This document shows positions 1 through 6,802 of a stretch of DNA of 15,433 bases, piece after piece. Under the pieces are notes generated by a model. It was given only the letters and a program-made list of their open reading frames with translations. It did not search any database and was not told the origin of the DNA. Position numbers and translations under genes: made by a program. The stretch covers positions 1 through 15,433 of the forward strand of contig CANDSI010000005.1 of NCBI GenBank assembly GCA_947388575.1, read 5' to 3'. Source of the DNA: an uncultured Mycoplasma sp. (GTDB lineage Bacteria; Bacillota_I; Bacilli_A; RF39; UBA660). How positions within the stretch are numbered: position 1 is the first letter of the stretch; each line of letters begins with the position of its first letter.

Positions 1-16
1 AGAGTTTGGACGAATT

Positions 17-55
17 TTAAATGATTTTAATCATTTAATAATTCTTTTTTTATTT
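17..55 (+). terminator. Weak intrinsic terminator of an upstream gene
   Basis: A 9-bp arm at 17-25 pairs with 30-38 around a 4-base loop, and a T-rich stretch follows from 45 after a short spacer. A frame beginning at base 3 would end with Ser-Leu-Asp-Glu-Phe and a TAA at 18-20. The window may therefore open on the last codons of a plus-strand gene whose stop lies inside this hairpin. Five codons are too few to call that gene. Confidence 0.4.
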
Positions 56-77
56 ATTTTAAAGAATGCTAAAATAC

Positions 78-106
78 TTGTTTAAATTATTAAATTGTGA
101 TATATT
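78..106 (+). promoter_or_regulatory. Sigma-A promoter of the T-box/serS operon
   Basis: A -35-like TTGTTT at 78-83 is followed after 17 bases by TATATT at 101-106. A TG one base upstream of the -10 (98-99) makes it an extended -10. Transcription would start near 112-114, just before the T-box stem I. Confidence 0.55.
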
Positions 107-111
107 ATAAG

Positions 112-310
112 AGCAAAGCTTAAAAGAGATAAGTATTATATAATTTTTTTACAGAGAGTTTATGGTTGGTGAAAATAAACTAAAAATATATAAGAAATCT
201 ACTCTTTAGTGGAACTAATTATTCCCGTTTCATTCGCGTTAAGAATTAGAGTAATATAAAGGATGGTACCGCAGAATTTGCTCCTTGCAAGTTTTGTGGT
301 TTTATTTTTA
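112..310 (+). promoter_or_regulatory. T-box riboswitch, serine specifier (UCU), with terminator
   Basis: This is a tRNA-sensing leader. Stem I closes by pairing AAAGAG (123-128) with CTCTTT (202-207). The apical part has the family-typical AGAGAGTTTATGGTTGGTG segment (153-171). The specifier loop reads GAAA-TCT-A (194-201), the same register as known T-boxes, giving UCU (Ser) at 198-200. The T-box core is AAGGATGGTACCGC (259-272). The terminator is a 14-bp stem (268-281 with 287-300, three G-U pairs), a 5-base loop and a TTTTATTTTT tail. Uncharged tRNA-Ser should stabilise the antiterminator and switch on serS. The base after TGG is T (267), which would pair perfectly with an A discriminator, whereas bacterial tRNA-Ser usually carries G. 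Confidence 0.93.
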
Positions 311-321
311 GGAGGAATTAT

Positions 322-816
322 ATGGATAGTTATCTAAATGTAGCTAAAATTATTCATTTATAAGGATTAGATGAGTTAGCAAAAGCTAATATGCTAACTT
401 TAATAGTTTTTAAGGATAAAAAAGATAAGGCTGGAGATTCTTATATAAGACATTTAAATAATGTCTCAGAAAGTTTTAAGGAAGATAAAGGAAAATGTGT
501 GGCTTTACTTCATGATATTATTGAAGATACAAGTTTTACTTTTGATGATTTAATTGCTTTGGGTTTTAGCAAAGATATAGTTCATACATTACAGCTTTTA
601 ACTAATGACTTAGGAGATTATGATAAATATATTGATAGATTAATTAAAAGTAATAATATACTTGCTAAAAAAGTAAAAATAGCTGATTTGCTTGATAATA
701 TGAATTTGAATAGATTTGAAGAATTAGATAAAACTAATTTTGATAGAATTAGAAATAAATATATTAAAGCTTATATAAAATTAATTGAAGATTTAGAAAG
801 AAGGATTTTAAAATGA
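322..816 (+). pseudogene. HD-domain (RelA/SpoT-like) hydrolase, interrupted by an in-frame stop
   Basis: The frame starts at ATG 322 behind a strong AGGAGG (311-316) just after the T-box terminator. It reads 13 codons to TAA at 361-363, then continues in the same frame to 816. The downstream 141 residues (from ATG 391, which lacks a ribosome binding site) resemble small HD phosphohydrolases related to the RelA/SpoT/MESH1 hydrolase domain: DKAGDSYIRHL, then ALLHDIIEDT with the HD pair, then KIADLLDN with the distal Asp. The first metal-binding His, expected five residues before DKAG, is Phe. A stop codon plus a lost ligand point to a decaying gene. It overlaps serS by four bases (ATGA), so translation of its remnant may still couple to serS. 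Alternatives are a 13-residue leader peptide (322-363) or a re-initiated short protein from 391. Confidence 0.6.
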
Positions 817-2102
817 TAGATATTAAATTAATTAGAGAAAACAAAGAATTAGTAAAGGAAAATATTAAGAAGAAATTTCAAGATGAAAAATTATTATTAG
901 TAGATGAAGTTTATGATCTTGATATAAAATTTAGAGAAGCAAAAGCTGAAGCGGATAATATTAGAGCCGATAAAAATAAAAAAAGCAATGAAATTGGTTC
1001 TTTTATGCGCGATAAAAAAATTGAAGAAGCAAATGCTCTTAAAATAGAAATAGATAATATGGATACTAAAATTGCAGAACTGGAAGTTTTAGAAGAAACT
1101 TTAAGTGAAGAAATAAAGAAGAAAATGATGGTTATTCCACAAATTATTGATGATAGTGTGCCTATTGGTAAAGACGATAATGAAAATGTAGAAATAGAAA
1201 AGTTTGGAGATCCTATAGTACCAAATTATGAAATTCCTTATCATGCTGAAATATGCGACAAATTAAATGGTTTAGATAAAGAAAGTGCTGGTAGAACTAG
1301 TGGCAATGGTTTTTATTATTTAATGGGTGATATTGCCAGGCTTCATAGTGCAATGCTTAGTTATGCAAGAGATTTTATGATTAATAAAGGTTTTATTTAT
1401 TGTGTACCACCTTTTATGATTAGAAGCGATGTTGTAACAGGAGTTATGTCTTTTGCAGAAATGGATGCGATGATGTATAAAATTGAAGGAGAAGATTTAT
1501 TCTTAATTGGTACTAGCGAGCATTCTATGATAGGAAAATTTAAAGACCAAATTGTTAAGGAAACAGAACTACCTATAACTTTAACTTCATACTCTCCTTG
1601 CTTTAGAAAAGAAGTTGGAGCACATGGCTTAGAAGAGCGCGGTCTTTATAGAGTTCATCAATTTGAAAAACAAGAAATGGTTGTTTTGTGTAAATCTGAA
1701 GAGGGAATGGATTGGTATAATAAAATGTGGCAATTTACTGTAGAATTTTTTAGAAGTTTAGATATACCTGTTCGTACTTTAGAATGTTGCAGTGGTGATC
1801 TTGCGGATTTAAAAGTTAAATCTTGTGATGTTGAAGCTTGGAGTCCTCGTCAACAAAAATATTTTGAAGTTGGTTCATGTTCTATATTAGGTGAAGCACA
1901 AGCTAGACGTTTAGGCATTAGAGCTAAAGGTGAAAAAGGAAATTATTATGTTACAACTTTAAACAATACAGTTTTGGCAACACCTCGTGGTTTAATAGCT
2001 TTTTTAGAGAACAATTATCAAGAAGATGGTAGCGTTTTGATACCAGAAGCTTTAAGACCTTACATGGGAGGGTTAGAAAAAATTTTACCAAAGAAAAACT
2101 AA
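813..2102 (+). CDS. serS: Serine--tRNA ligase (SerRS)
   Basis: It charges tRNA-Ser with serine in the cytoplasm. The 429-residue protein has the N-terminal antiparallel coiled-coil arm (about residues 27-105) and a class II catalytic core. Motif 2 begins at CFRKE (263-267) and runs through RGLYRVHQFEKQE. Motif 3 is around TPRGLIAFLEN. RTSG starts at 161. The start ATG overlaps the previous stop (ATGA) and has AAGGA upstream. The core differs from the B. subtilis/E. coli form: it has GTSEHS, GAHGLEERG and CSGDLADLKVKS. I believe this is a second SerRS subtype found in some gut Firmicutes and closer to archaeal enzymes. The usual Asn in the CSN motif before QARR is Ile (358). A serine T-box upstream fits the assignment. 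Confidence 0.97.
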   Translation: MIDIKLIRENKELVKENIKKKFQDEKLLLVDEVYDLDIKFREAKAEADNIRADKNKKSNEIGSFMRDKKIEEANALKIEIDNMDTKIAELEVLEETLSEEIKKKMMVIPQIIDDSVPIGKDDNENVEIEKFGDPIVPNYEIPYHAEICDKLNGLDKESAGRTSGNGFYYLMGDIARLHSAMLSYARDFMINKGFIYCVPPFMIRSDVVTGVMSFAEMDAMMYKIEGEDLFLIGTSEHSMIGKFKDQIVKETELPITLTSYSPCFRKEVGAHGLEERGLYRVHQFEKQEMVVLCKSEEGMDWYNKMWQFTVEFFRSLDIPVRTLECCSGDLADLKVKSCDVEAWSPRQQKYFEVGSCSILGEAQARRLGIRAKGEKGNYYVTTLNNTVLATPRGLIAFLENNYQEDGSVLIPEALRPYMGGLEKILPKKN

Positions 2103-2120
2103 AAGTTTTCTTTTTTTCTT
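2090..2120 (+). terminator. Intrinsic terminator of serS
   Basis: AAAGAAAAACT (2090-2100) pairs with AGTTTTCTTT (2104-2113), with one bulged A, followed by a T-rich tail. The stem overlaps the last codons and the stop of serS. Confidence 0.7.
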
Positions 2121-2134
2121 TATTAAGGTATAAT
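2106..2134 (+). promoter_or_regulatory. Promoter of the ygjP-like/trmH/rimM/trmD operon
   Basis: There is a perfect TATAAT at 2129-2134. The -35 region 17 bases upstream is only T-rich (2106-2111) and lies in the serS terminator tail. Transcription would start near 2141, giving an untranslated leader of about 11 bases that is little more than the ribosome binding site AGGTGA. Confidence 0.5.
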
Positions 2135-2151
2135 TTAAATAGGTGAAAAAA

Positions 2152-2781
2152 ATGGAAGTAATATTAGGTGGAAAGCAAATCAATGTTATAGTAAATCATA
2201 AAAAAATAAAAAATATTTATTTTCGTTTTGATGATTTAGGAAATTTATGTGTAAATGCTAATAAATGGATAACTAATAAAGAAATATTAAAATTAATTGA
2301 GAAGAATTGTAATTCTTTAGAAAAAATGTTCTATAAAGTAGAAAAGAAAATAGCAAGAGCTAATGAATTTAGATATTTAGGTAATTCATATGAATTGATT
2401 TATGATGATATGGCAAATGAAGTAGAATTTAATGATGGTAAAATTATAGCTAAAAATGAAGAAATGATAAATAAATTTTTAAAATTAAAAATAAAAGAAA
2501 TATTTGTTGATGAAGTAAATAAAATGAAGAATATTATTGATACGCCTGAATTTACTTTGAAGTTTAGAAAAATGAAAACTAGATGGGGTGTGTGTAATTA
2601 TAAATTATGCACTATAACTTTAAATACGGAATTAATTAGATATTCAAGAGATGAAATTAGATATGTTATCGTACATGAAATGTGTCATTTTTATCATCAT
2701 GATCATAGCAAAAATTTTTGGAATATGGTAGAATATTATTATCCTAATTATAAAAATGCAAGAAAGGAATTAAGAGATTAA
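2152..2781 (+). CDS. YgjP-type zinc metallopeptidase domain protein (DUF45/PF01863)
   Basis: This 209-residue protein is of the YgjP/WLM-like zincin group. The metal site is HEMCH (His175, Glu176, His179), with a third ligand probably His185 in DHSKNFW, a family hallmark. KTRWGVCN about 30 residues earlier is the other signature block. The N-terminal half is a beta-rich stretch typical of the family. The cellular substrate is unknown to me. I chose ATG 2152, which has AGGTGA five bases upstream, over an in-frame GTG at 2143 that lies inside this ribosome binding site. It is the first gene of a compact operon, and its TAA shares one base with the next ATG. Confidence 0.85.
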   Translation: MEVILGGKQINVIVNHKKIKNIYFRFDDLGNLCVNANKWITNKEILKLIEKNCNSLEKMFYKVEKKIARANEFRYLGNSYELIYDDMANEVEFNDGKIIAKNEEMINKFLKLKIKEIFVDEVNKMKNIIDTPEFTLKFRKMKTRWGVCNYKLCTITLNTELIRYSRDEIRYVIVHEMCHFYHHDHSKNFWNMVEYYYPNYKNARKELRD

Positions 2782-3503
2782 TGAAAATTGAATCATTGCA
2801 AAATCCTAAAGTAAAAGAATGGATTAAATTGAAAGAAAAGAAATATCGTGATTTAAATAATTTATTTTTAATTGAAGGAGATCATTTACTTAATGAAGCT
2901 ATGATAAAAGGTGTTGTGAGAGAAATTATTTCAACAGATAAACTATTTGATTTTGAAGGAATTCCTTTTTATGAAGTTAATGATAGTATTATGAAAAAAT
3001 TGTCTAATCAAGTTAGTGGAACTAATGTTATATGTGTTTGTGAAAAATTAAGAGAAAGAGAAATAAAGGGTAATGTTTGCTTACTTGATAATATTCAGGA
3101 TCCAGGAAATCTAGGGACGATTATTAGAAGTGCAGTTGCTTTTAATATTGATACAATTATTGTTAGCCCTGATACTGTTGATTTATATAATGATAAAACT
3201 ATTAGATCAAGTGAAGGTATGCTTTTTCATATTAATGTTATAAAACAGAATTTAGAAGATGCTATTGATGCTTTGAAAAATAAAGATTATAAAATATATG
3301 GAACTAATGTGGAAAATGGTTTAGATTTAAAAGAAACTTCGTTTCTAAATAAAGTAGCTGTTATTATAGGAAATGAAGGTAATGGTGTAAAAAAAGCTTT
3401 ACAAGATAAGTGTGATAGCTTAATATATATACCAATATCTAGTTCTTGTGAATCTTTAAATGCAGGTGTAGCGGCTAGTATTATATTTTATGAAATGAAT
3501 TAG
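2781..3503 (+). CDS. SpoU/TrmH-family RNA 2'-O-methyltransferase
   Basis: It probably methylates a ribose 2'-OH in rRNA or tRNA using S-adenosylmethionine. The 240-residue protein has an N-terminal substrate-binding region (residues 1-95, starting IESLQNPKVKEW and containing FLIEGDHLL). The SPOUT knot follows, with motif 1 QDPGNLGTIIRSA (106-118), motif 2 IIGNEGNGV (195-203) and motif 3 IPISSSCESLNAGVAAS (217-233). The key Asn110, Arg116 and Glu199 are present. The target nucleotide cannot be read from sequence; RlmB-like or YsgA-like are both possible. It starts at the ATG overlapping the previous TAA by one base, so translation is probably coupled. Confidence 0.92.
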   Translation: MKIESLQNPKVKEWIKLKEKKYRDLNNLFLIEGDHLLNEAMIKGVVREIISTDKLFDFEGIPFYEVNDSIMKKLSNQVSGTNVICVCEKLREREIKGNVCLLDNIQDPGNLGTIIRSAVAFNIDTIIVSPDTVDLYNDKTIRSSEGMLFHINVIKQNLEDAIDALKNKDYKIYGTNVENGLDLKETSFLNKVAVIIGNEGNGVKKALQDKCDSLIYIPISSSCESLNAGVAASIIFYEMN

Positions 3504-3513
3504 GTGAGATTTT

Positions 3514-3828
3514 ATGGAAAGATTAAATTTAAGTAAAGAAGAAGTAATCTCTTGTTTAAAAGATTTTTTAGAGAATTTTTATGATTTAGAGTTTGAGGAT
3601 GTTATATTAAATAATGACGAGAAAAAAAAATCTGTTTTATTATCTTATTATATTATTTATCATGGAATGAGACAAAGTGTGTTTTTGCCTTTAGAAATTG
3701 GTAATTTTACAATGTTGTTAAAGCATGCAGTAGAACGAAAAAAAGGTTTTTTGGGTACAAATGTGGTAGTGTTGCCAGGTGAAGAATTAAAATGCAGGGT
3801 TAACTATAGTCGTAGGAGAAAACGTTAA
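3514..3828 (+). CDS. Conserved-position small protein of unknown function
   Basis: I do not recognise this 104-residue protein. It is likely soluble, with an acidic N-terminal helix (LSKEEVISCLKDFLENFYDL), a central beta-rich part and a strongly basic tail (RVNYSRRRKR). The ribosome binding site AGGTGAG lies before the ATG. Its stop shares one base with the rimM start. In many Firmicutes the genes before rimM are rpsP and a small KH-domain protein. This protein lies in that slot and its basic tail would suit RNA contact, but I see no GXXG KH loop. An RNA-related role is inference from position only. Confidence 0.7.
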   Translation: MERLNLSKEEVISCLKDFLENFYDLEFEDVILNNDEKKKSVLLSYYIIYHGMRQSVFLPLEIGNFTMLLKHAVERKKGFLGTNVVVLPGEELKCRVNYSRRRKR

Positions 3829-4316
3829 TGGATTTTGTTTATATCGGAAAAATAGTGGGGACTCATGGTATTAAAGGCGAAATTAGAATAATTAGCAATT
3901 TTGATAAAAAAGAAAAAATATTTGTTATAGATAAACCTGTATATATTGGAAATGAAAAGCAAAAAGAAATTATAAATAGTTATAGAAAACATAAAAATTA
4001 TGATATGATAACATTAAAAGGTATTTGTGATATAAATGAAGTTTTAAAATATAAAGGTCAAAAGGTTTATGCACTTAGAAATGATTTAGATATAGAAAAT
4101 GATTATGTTTTAGACGATTTGCTTGGTACGAAAATAGTATCTAATAATGAAGATTATGGAATAGTTGAAGATATCTTCGATAATAATGGAAATACATTAT
4201 TAAAAATTTTATTTGATAAAAATTATTATATACCTTATAATAAAAGATATATAAAAAGTGTTGATTTGAAAAATAAATCAATAGAAGTTGATAGTGTTAA
4301 GGATTTGATTTTATGA
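3828..4316 (+). CDS. rimM: 16S rRNA processing / 30S maturation factor RimM
   Basis: RimM binds ribosomal protein S19 and helps the 30S head mature. The 162-residue protein has the N-terminal RimM barrel beginning VYIGKIVGTHGIKGEIRI. A linker leads to a PRC-barrel half with DDLLGTKIVSNNEDYGIVEDIF and a pocket segment YYIPYNKRYIKSVDLKNKSI. Length is normal for the family. The start ATG at 3828 overlaps the previous TAA, with a GTAGGAG ribosome binding site. It overlaps trmD by four bases (ATGA), the usual rimM-trmD coupling. Confidence 0.96.
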   Translation: MDFVYIGKIVGTHGIKGEIRIISNFDKKEKIFVIDKPVYIGNEKQKEIINSYRKHKNYDMITLKGICDINEVLKYKGQKVYALRNDLDIENDYVLDDLLGTKIVSNNEDYGIVEDIFDNNGNTLLKILFDKNYYIPYNKRYIKSVDLKNKSIEVDSVKDLIL

Positions 4317-4978
4317 GATTTGATATTTTAACTCTTTTTCCCGATATTATTAATGCTTATATTAAAGAAAGTATCATTAAAAGAGCCATAGAAAAGAATA
4401 TATTAGAAGTTAATGTGGTTAATATCAGAGATTTTACTCCTTATAAAAATGGACAAGTTGATGACACTCCTTATGGTGGTGGAGCTGGAATGGTTTTAAT
4501 GTGTGAACCGGTTGTAAGAGCGATAGAATCTGTTAGAACTGACAGCTCGAAAGTTTATCTTTTGACTCCTCAAGGGAAAAAATTTAATAATCAGCTAGCG
4601 AGTTCTATAATAAATGACACTAAACATGTAATTTTAGTATGTGGGCATTATGAAGGCTTTGATGAGAGAATATATAATTTTGTAGATGGAGAAATAAGTA
4701 TTGGAGATTATGTTTTAACTGGGGGAGAACTTCCTTCTTTGGTGATAATGGATACTATATCTCGATTTATACCTGGTGTTATTTTAGAGGATTCATTTAC
4801 TAATGACTCTTTTAATGATAATCTTTTAGATTATCCTAACTATACTAAACCTAGAGATTTTAGGGGATATTTAGTGCCTGATGTATTATTAAGCGGAGAT
4901 CATAAGAAAATAAAGGAATATCGAACTAGTGAAAAACTTAGAATTACAAAAGAAAAAAGACCAGATTTATTAAAGTAG
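4313..4978 (+). CDS. trmD: tRNA (guanine-N1)-methyltransferase TrmD
   Basis: It methylates G37 of tRNAs next to the anticodon, which prevents +1 frameshifting. The 221-residue SPOUT enzyme has an N-terminal knot: FDILTLFPD, DDTPYGGGAGM (50-60), LVCGHYEGFDERI (108-120) and the SAM-binding loop SIGDYVLTGGEL (129-140). The interdomain linker carries SRFIPGV (Arg151) and NDSF (Asp165, likely the catalytic Asp), followed by the C-terminal tRNA-binding helices (YPNYTKPRDFRG onward). It is slightly shorter than the roughly 245-residue B. subtilis type, but no key block is missing. The rplS gene that often follows trmD is not here. Confidence 0.97.
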   Translation: MRFDILTLFPDIINAYIKESIIKRAIEKNILEVNVVNIRDFTPYKNGQVDDTPYGGGAGMVLMCEPVVRAIESVRTDSSKVYLLTPQGKKFNNQLASSIINDTKHVILVCGHYEGFDERIYNFVDGEISIGDYVLTGGELPSLVIMDTISRFIPGVILEDSFTNDSFNDNLLDYPNYTKPRDFRGYLVPDVLLSGDHKKIKEYRTSEKLRITKEKRPDLLK

Positions 4979-4986
4979 GTGAAATT

Positions 4987-5442
4987 ATGAAAAGTTTTGT
5001 TATTCATGAAATAAAGAAGAAATTAAAATTGTCAGATGTTATTTCTTTAGATGGAGGATTTAAATATGCTTTAAAATCTTCTAACTTAGGTGTAAAAGAA
5101 ATAATTATTTTAGATCCTCATATTATTGATCAATTAATATTAGCTAATTTTAATCGTCGCTATAAGAAGATTTTAGAATATTATATTGCAACTTTACAAA
5201 ATGAAGATAGTGATAGTAGTGAGGGTAATTTTATGATTTCTTTAGATGAAATAGCAAGACTTAGAAGCATCCTTATTAAAAAATATAGTTTAATAGTAAG
5301 TAGAAAAATTGAAGAAAAAATGTTAAAAAAGTTAAAAATCTTAGAAAACGAAATAAGAATGAAAGTTATTGATATTAAACTTATAAAAGAAAGGGAATGT
5401 GTGCATACTATAAGTGAGCCTGATATTGGAAAAAGTAGGTAA
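4987..5442 (+). CDS. Hypothetical protein, last gene of the trmD operon
   Basis: I do not recognise this 151-residue protein. It has no signal peptide or membrane segment. Residues 1-60 look mixed alpha/beta (SDVISLDGGFKYALKSSNLGVKEIIILDPHIIDQLI). The middle is helical, and residues 85-130 form a basic, heptad-like helix rich in Lys, Glu, Ile and Leu (DEIARLRSILIKKYSLIVSRKIEEKMLKKLKILENEIR, quoted here in two parts: DEIARLRSILIKKYS and LIVSRKIEEKMLKKLKILE). The ribosome binding site GTAGGTGA is well placed before the ATG. It sits eight bases after trmD and would be co-transcribed with it. No clear terminator follows. Confidence 0.7.
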   Translation: MKSFVIHEIKKKLKLSDVISLDGGFKYALKSSNLGVKEIIILDPHIIDQLILANFNRRYKKILEYYIATLQNEDSDSSEGNFMISLDEIARLRSILIKKYSLIVSRKIEEKMLKKLKILENEIRMKVIDIKLIKERECVHTISEPDIGKSR

Positions 5443-5449
5443 TTTCTAC

Positions 5450-5478
5450 TTGAAAAAAATTATAAAATAGGTTATAAT
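5450..5478 (+). promoter_or_regulatory. Near-consensus sigma-A promoter of tRNA-Arg
   Basis: TTGAAA (5450-5455), a 17-base spacer and a perfect TATAAT (5473-5478) form the strongest housekeeping promoter in the window. Transcription should start near 5485, about 14 bases before the tRNA. Confidence 0.85.
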
Positions 5479-5498
5479 TAATGACAGCTGGTGAATTT

Positions 5499-5575
5499 GA
5501 CTCCGTAGCTCAGCTGGATAGAGCAATCGCCTTCTAAGCGATCGGTCGCGTGTTCGAATCACGCCGGGGTCACCA
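5499..5575 (+). tRNA. tRNA-Arg, anticodon TCT
   Basis: A full 77-base cloverleaf is present. The acceptor stem is GACTCCG with CGGGGTC (one G-U pair). The D arm is GCTC/GAGC. The anticodon arm is ATCGC-CTTCTAA-GCGAT, with anticodon TCT at 5533-5535. The T arm is GCGTG-TTCGAAT-CACGC. Discriminator A is followed by an encoded CCA. It reads AGA and AGG, the dominant Arg codons in this AT-rich window. It has its own promoter and terminator. Confidence 0.98.
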
Positions 5576-5585
5576 TTTTAGTTAT

Positions 5586-5614
5586 AAAGTCTTTTAAGAC
5601 TTTTTTCTTTTTTT
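5586..5614 (+). terminator. Intrinsic terminator of tRNA-Arg
   Basis: AAAGTCT (5586-5592) pairs with AGACTTT (5597-5603) around a 4-base loop, followed by a long T-rich tail interrupted by one C. Confidence 0.85.
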
Positions 5615-5644
5615 AAATAAATGTGTAAAGCCTTATTATAGAAA

Positions 5645-5673
5645 TGGACTTTATTATTAGATAATGATATAAT
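5645..5673 (+). promoter_or_regulatory. Extended -10 promoter of the 50-residue peptide gene
   Basis: TGGACT (5645-5650, four of six match to TTGACA), a 17-base spacer and TATAAT (5668-5673) preceded by TG-A, an extended -10. Confidence 0.65.
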
Positions 5674-5699
5674 AATTTATATAATAGAGGAGGCTAATT

Positions 5700-5852
5700 A
5701 TGAAAAAAGAAGAATGCAATACTGGAAAGTGTAATAATAGTAAGAAAAAGAAGTTTGCTATAGGTGCTGCATTGGCTGGGGCTGCGACTTTAATTGGAAT
5801 AGGAGCTATTATAAAAAATAAAAAAGCTAAAAAAGATAAACAAGCAAAATAG
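5700..5852 (+). CDS. Small single-pass membrane protein, 50 residues
   Basis: I do not recognise this short gene, but it is well supported. ATG 5700 has AGAGGAGG seven bases upstream, its own extended -10 promoter, and a terminator whose loop contains its TAG. The protein begins MKKEECNTGKCNNSKKKKFA. A glycine/alanine-rich hydrophobic segment follows (AIGAALAGAATLIGIGAII, about residues 20-38), then a lysine-rich tail (KNKKAKKDKQAK). Two cysteines four residues apart (Cys6, Cys11) precede a basic cluster. The segment is glycine-zipper-like. Lysine clusters on both sides make topology ambiguous, and a peripheral or toxin-like peptide cannot be excluded. Confidence 0.75.
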   Translation: MKKEECNTGKCNNSKKKKFAIGAALAGAATLIGIGAIIKNKKAKKDKQAK

Positions 5853-5866
5853 TGCTTGTTTTAATT
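5838..5866. terminator. Bidirectional terminator between converging genes
   Basis: AAACAAGCA (5838-5846) pairs perfectly with TGCTTGTTT (5853-5861) around a 6-base loop. The plus strand has a T-rich tail after it, and the A-run before it gives a T-run on the minus strand. It serves the small membrane gene (plus) and gerM (minus), overlapping both stop codons. Confidence 0.85.
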
Positions 5867-6802
5867 TTCTTTAAATGTACTAATAACTTTTCCGTCAACT
5901 AAGAAATTTACTTCTTCTACATGTAGTGAATCTTTTAAAGATAGGGAAATAGAATATTTTACTTCTTCTAATATATTGTTATTATTAAAATCAGAGAATA
6001 TTTCGTTGTTGAAAGTTAAGTTAATAGCGTTTTCTAAAGTTTCGTAATTTAATAGTTTTACTGAAGATGCTAAATAACTTAAAAGATTTGTTTCATAAGT
6101 GGGGGAACTTTTTAGTTCTTCAATGATTATTTCAATTTTATTATTTTGATTATTATCTATTTTAGTAACAGGGATATAATATACTAAATCTTCTTCTTTC
6201 CCAATATAATAAATTGTTGTTTTAGATATATTTTTGATATTTGTTAAATCATATATTTTATTTATACCAAAATCTCTTGTTAATGTGTTTGGTAGTTTTA
6301 TATTTGTTTGTGGTAAGAATTCTAGTTTTTTTTCTTCAATAAAAATCATTATCTCTTTGATATTTTTATTTTCAGTTAATGTGTAAATTATACTTTCGAT
6401 AAGCTTTTCTTCTTGATCTTTGTTAACATTTAGAAATTCTTTAGAAAAATTAATTTTTAATAGATTATTTTCTAATGATAAAGATAAAATTTTAGTATTT
6501 TTAGGAATTATAGGATTAAAATTTTTAGGTAAATTTTCATTGTTTTCGCTATCGATTGTTAAACTTGAAATGAGATATTTGATTTGATTTATTTCATCTT
6601 TATCGCTAGATACTATAGAGGTTCTGATAAGATAATTTTCTTTGTTTAATAAATAAATAGGAGTTTTATTAATATCTATATAATTAGTGTTTTGTTTAAT
6701 ATTGTACAAAGTGTTTTTGTTAGGAAAAAAATATAAAATACTTGCAATTATTAAAGCTAGAGTAGCAGTTAGTATTCTTCTTAATGCGCTTTTTTTAAGC
6801 AT
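5861..6802 (-). CDS. gerM: Sporulation protein GerM, two GerMN domains
   Basis: In B. subtilis GerM acts at the engulfing septal membrane, where it helps place SpoIIQ and SpoIIIAH; mutants fail in spore formation and germination. This 313-residue protein has an N-terminal hydrophobic anchor (about 10-26) and two tandem GerMN domains (about 45-165 and 185-310). The signature is clear in the first: LPKNF, ILSLSLENNLLKINFSKEF, and LIESIIYTLTENKNIKEIMIFIEEK. The second has matching IIIEELKSSP and VEEVNFLVDGK. The start ATG has AAGGTGA upstream. B. subtilis GerM is a lipoprotein, but this protein contains no cysteine and must be held by an uncleaved helix. It follows gerE, separated by a hairpin terminator. 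I found no convincing promoter of its own. Confidence 0.92.
   Translation of the reverse strand: MLKKSALRRILTATLALIIASILYFFPNKNTLYNIKQNTNYIDINKTPIYLLNKENYLIRTSIVSSDKDEINQIKYLISSLTIDSENNENLPKNFNPIIPKNTKILSLSLENNLLKINFSKEFLNVNKDQEEKLIESIIYTLTENKNIKEIMIFIEEKKLEFLPQTNIKLPNTLTRDFGINKIYDLTNIKNISKTTIYYIGKEEDLVYYIPVTKIDNNQNNKIEIIIEELKSSPTYETNLLSYLASSVKLLNYETLENAINLTFNNEIFSDFNNNNILEEVKYSISLSLKDSLHVEEVNFLVDGKVISTFKEN

Noticed and set aside
361..363. Recoding or readthrough of the TAA in the HD-hydrolase frame
   Set aside because: No stimulatory structure or selenocysteine/pyrrolysine context is visible, and TAA is the main normal stop here. A lost active-site His favours decay.
5433..5451. Hairpin AAGTAG/CTACTT at the end of the trmD operon
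   Set aside because: The stem is only 6 bp and is followed by an A-run, not a T-run, so I do not call a terminator. It also overlaps the tRNA promoter's -35.
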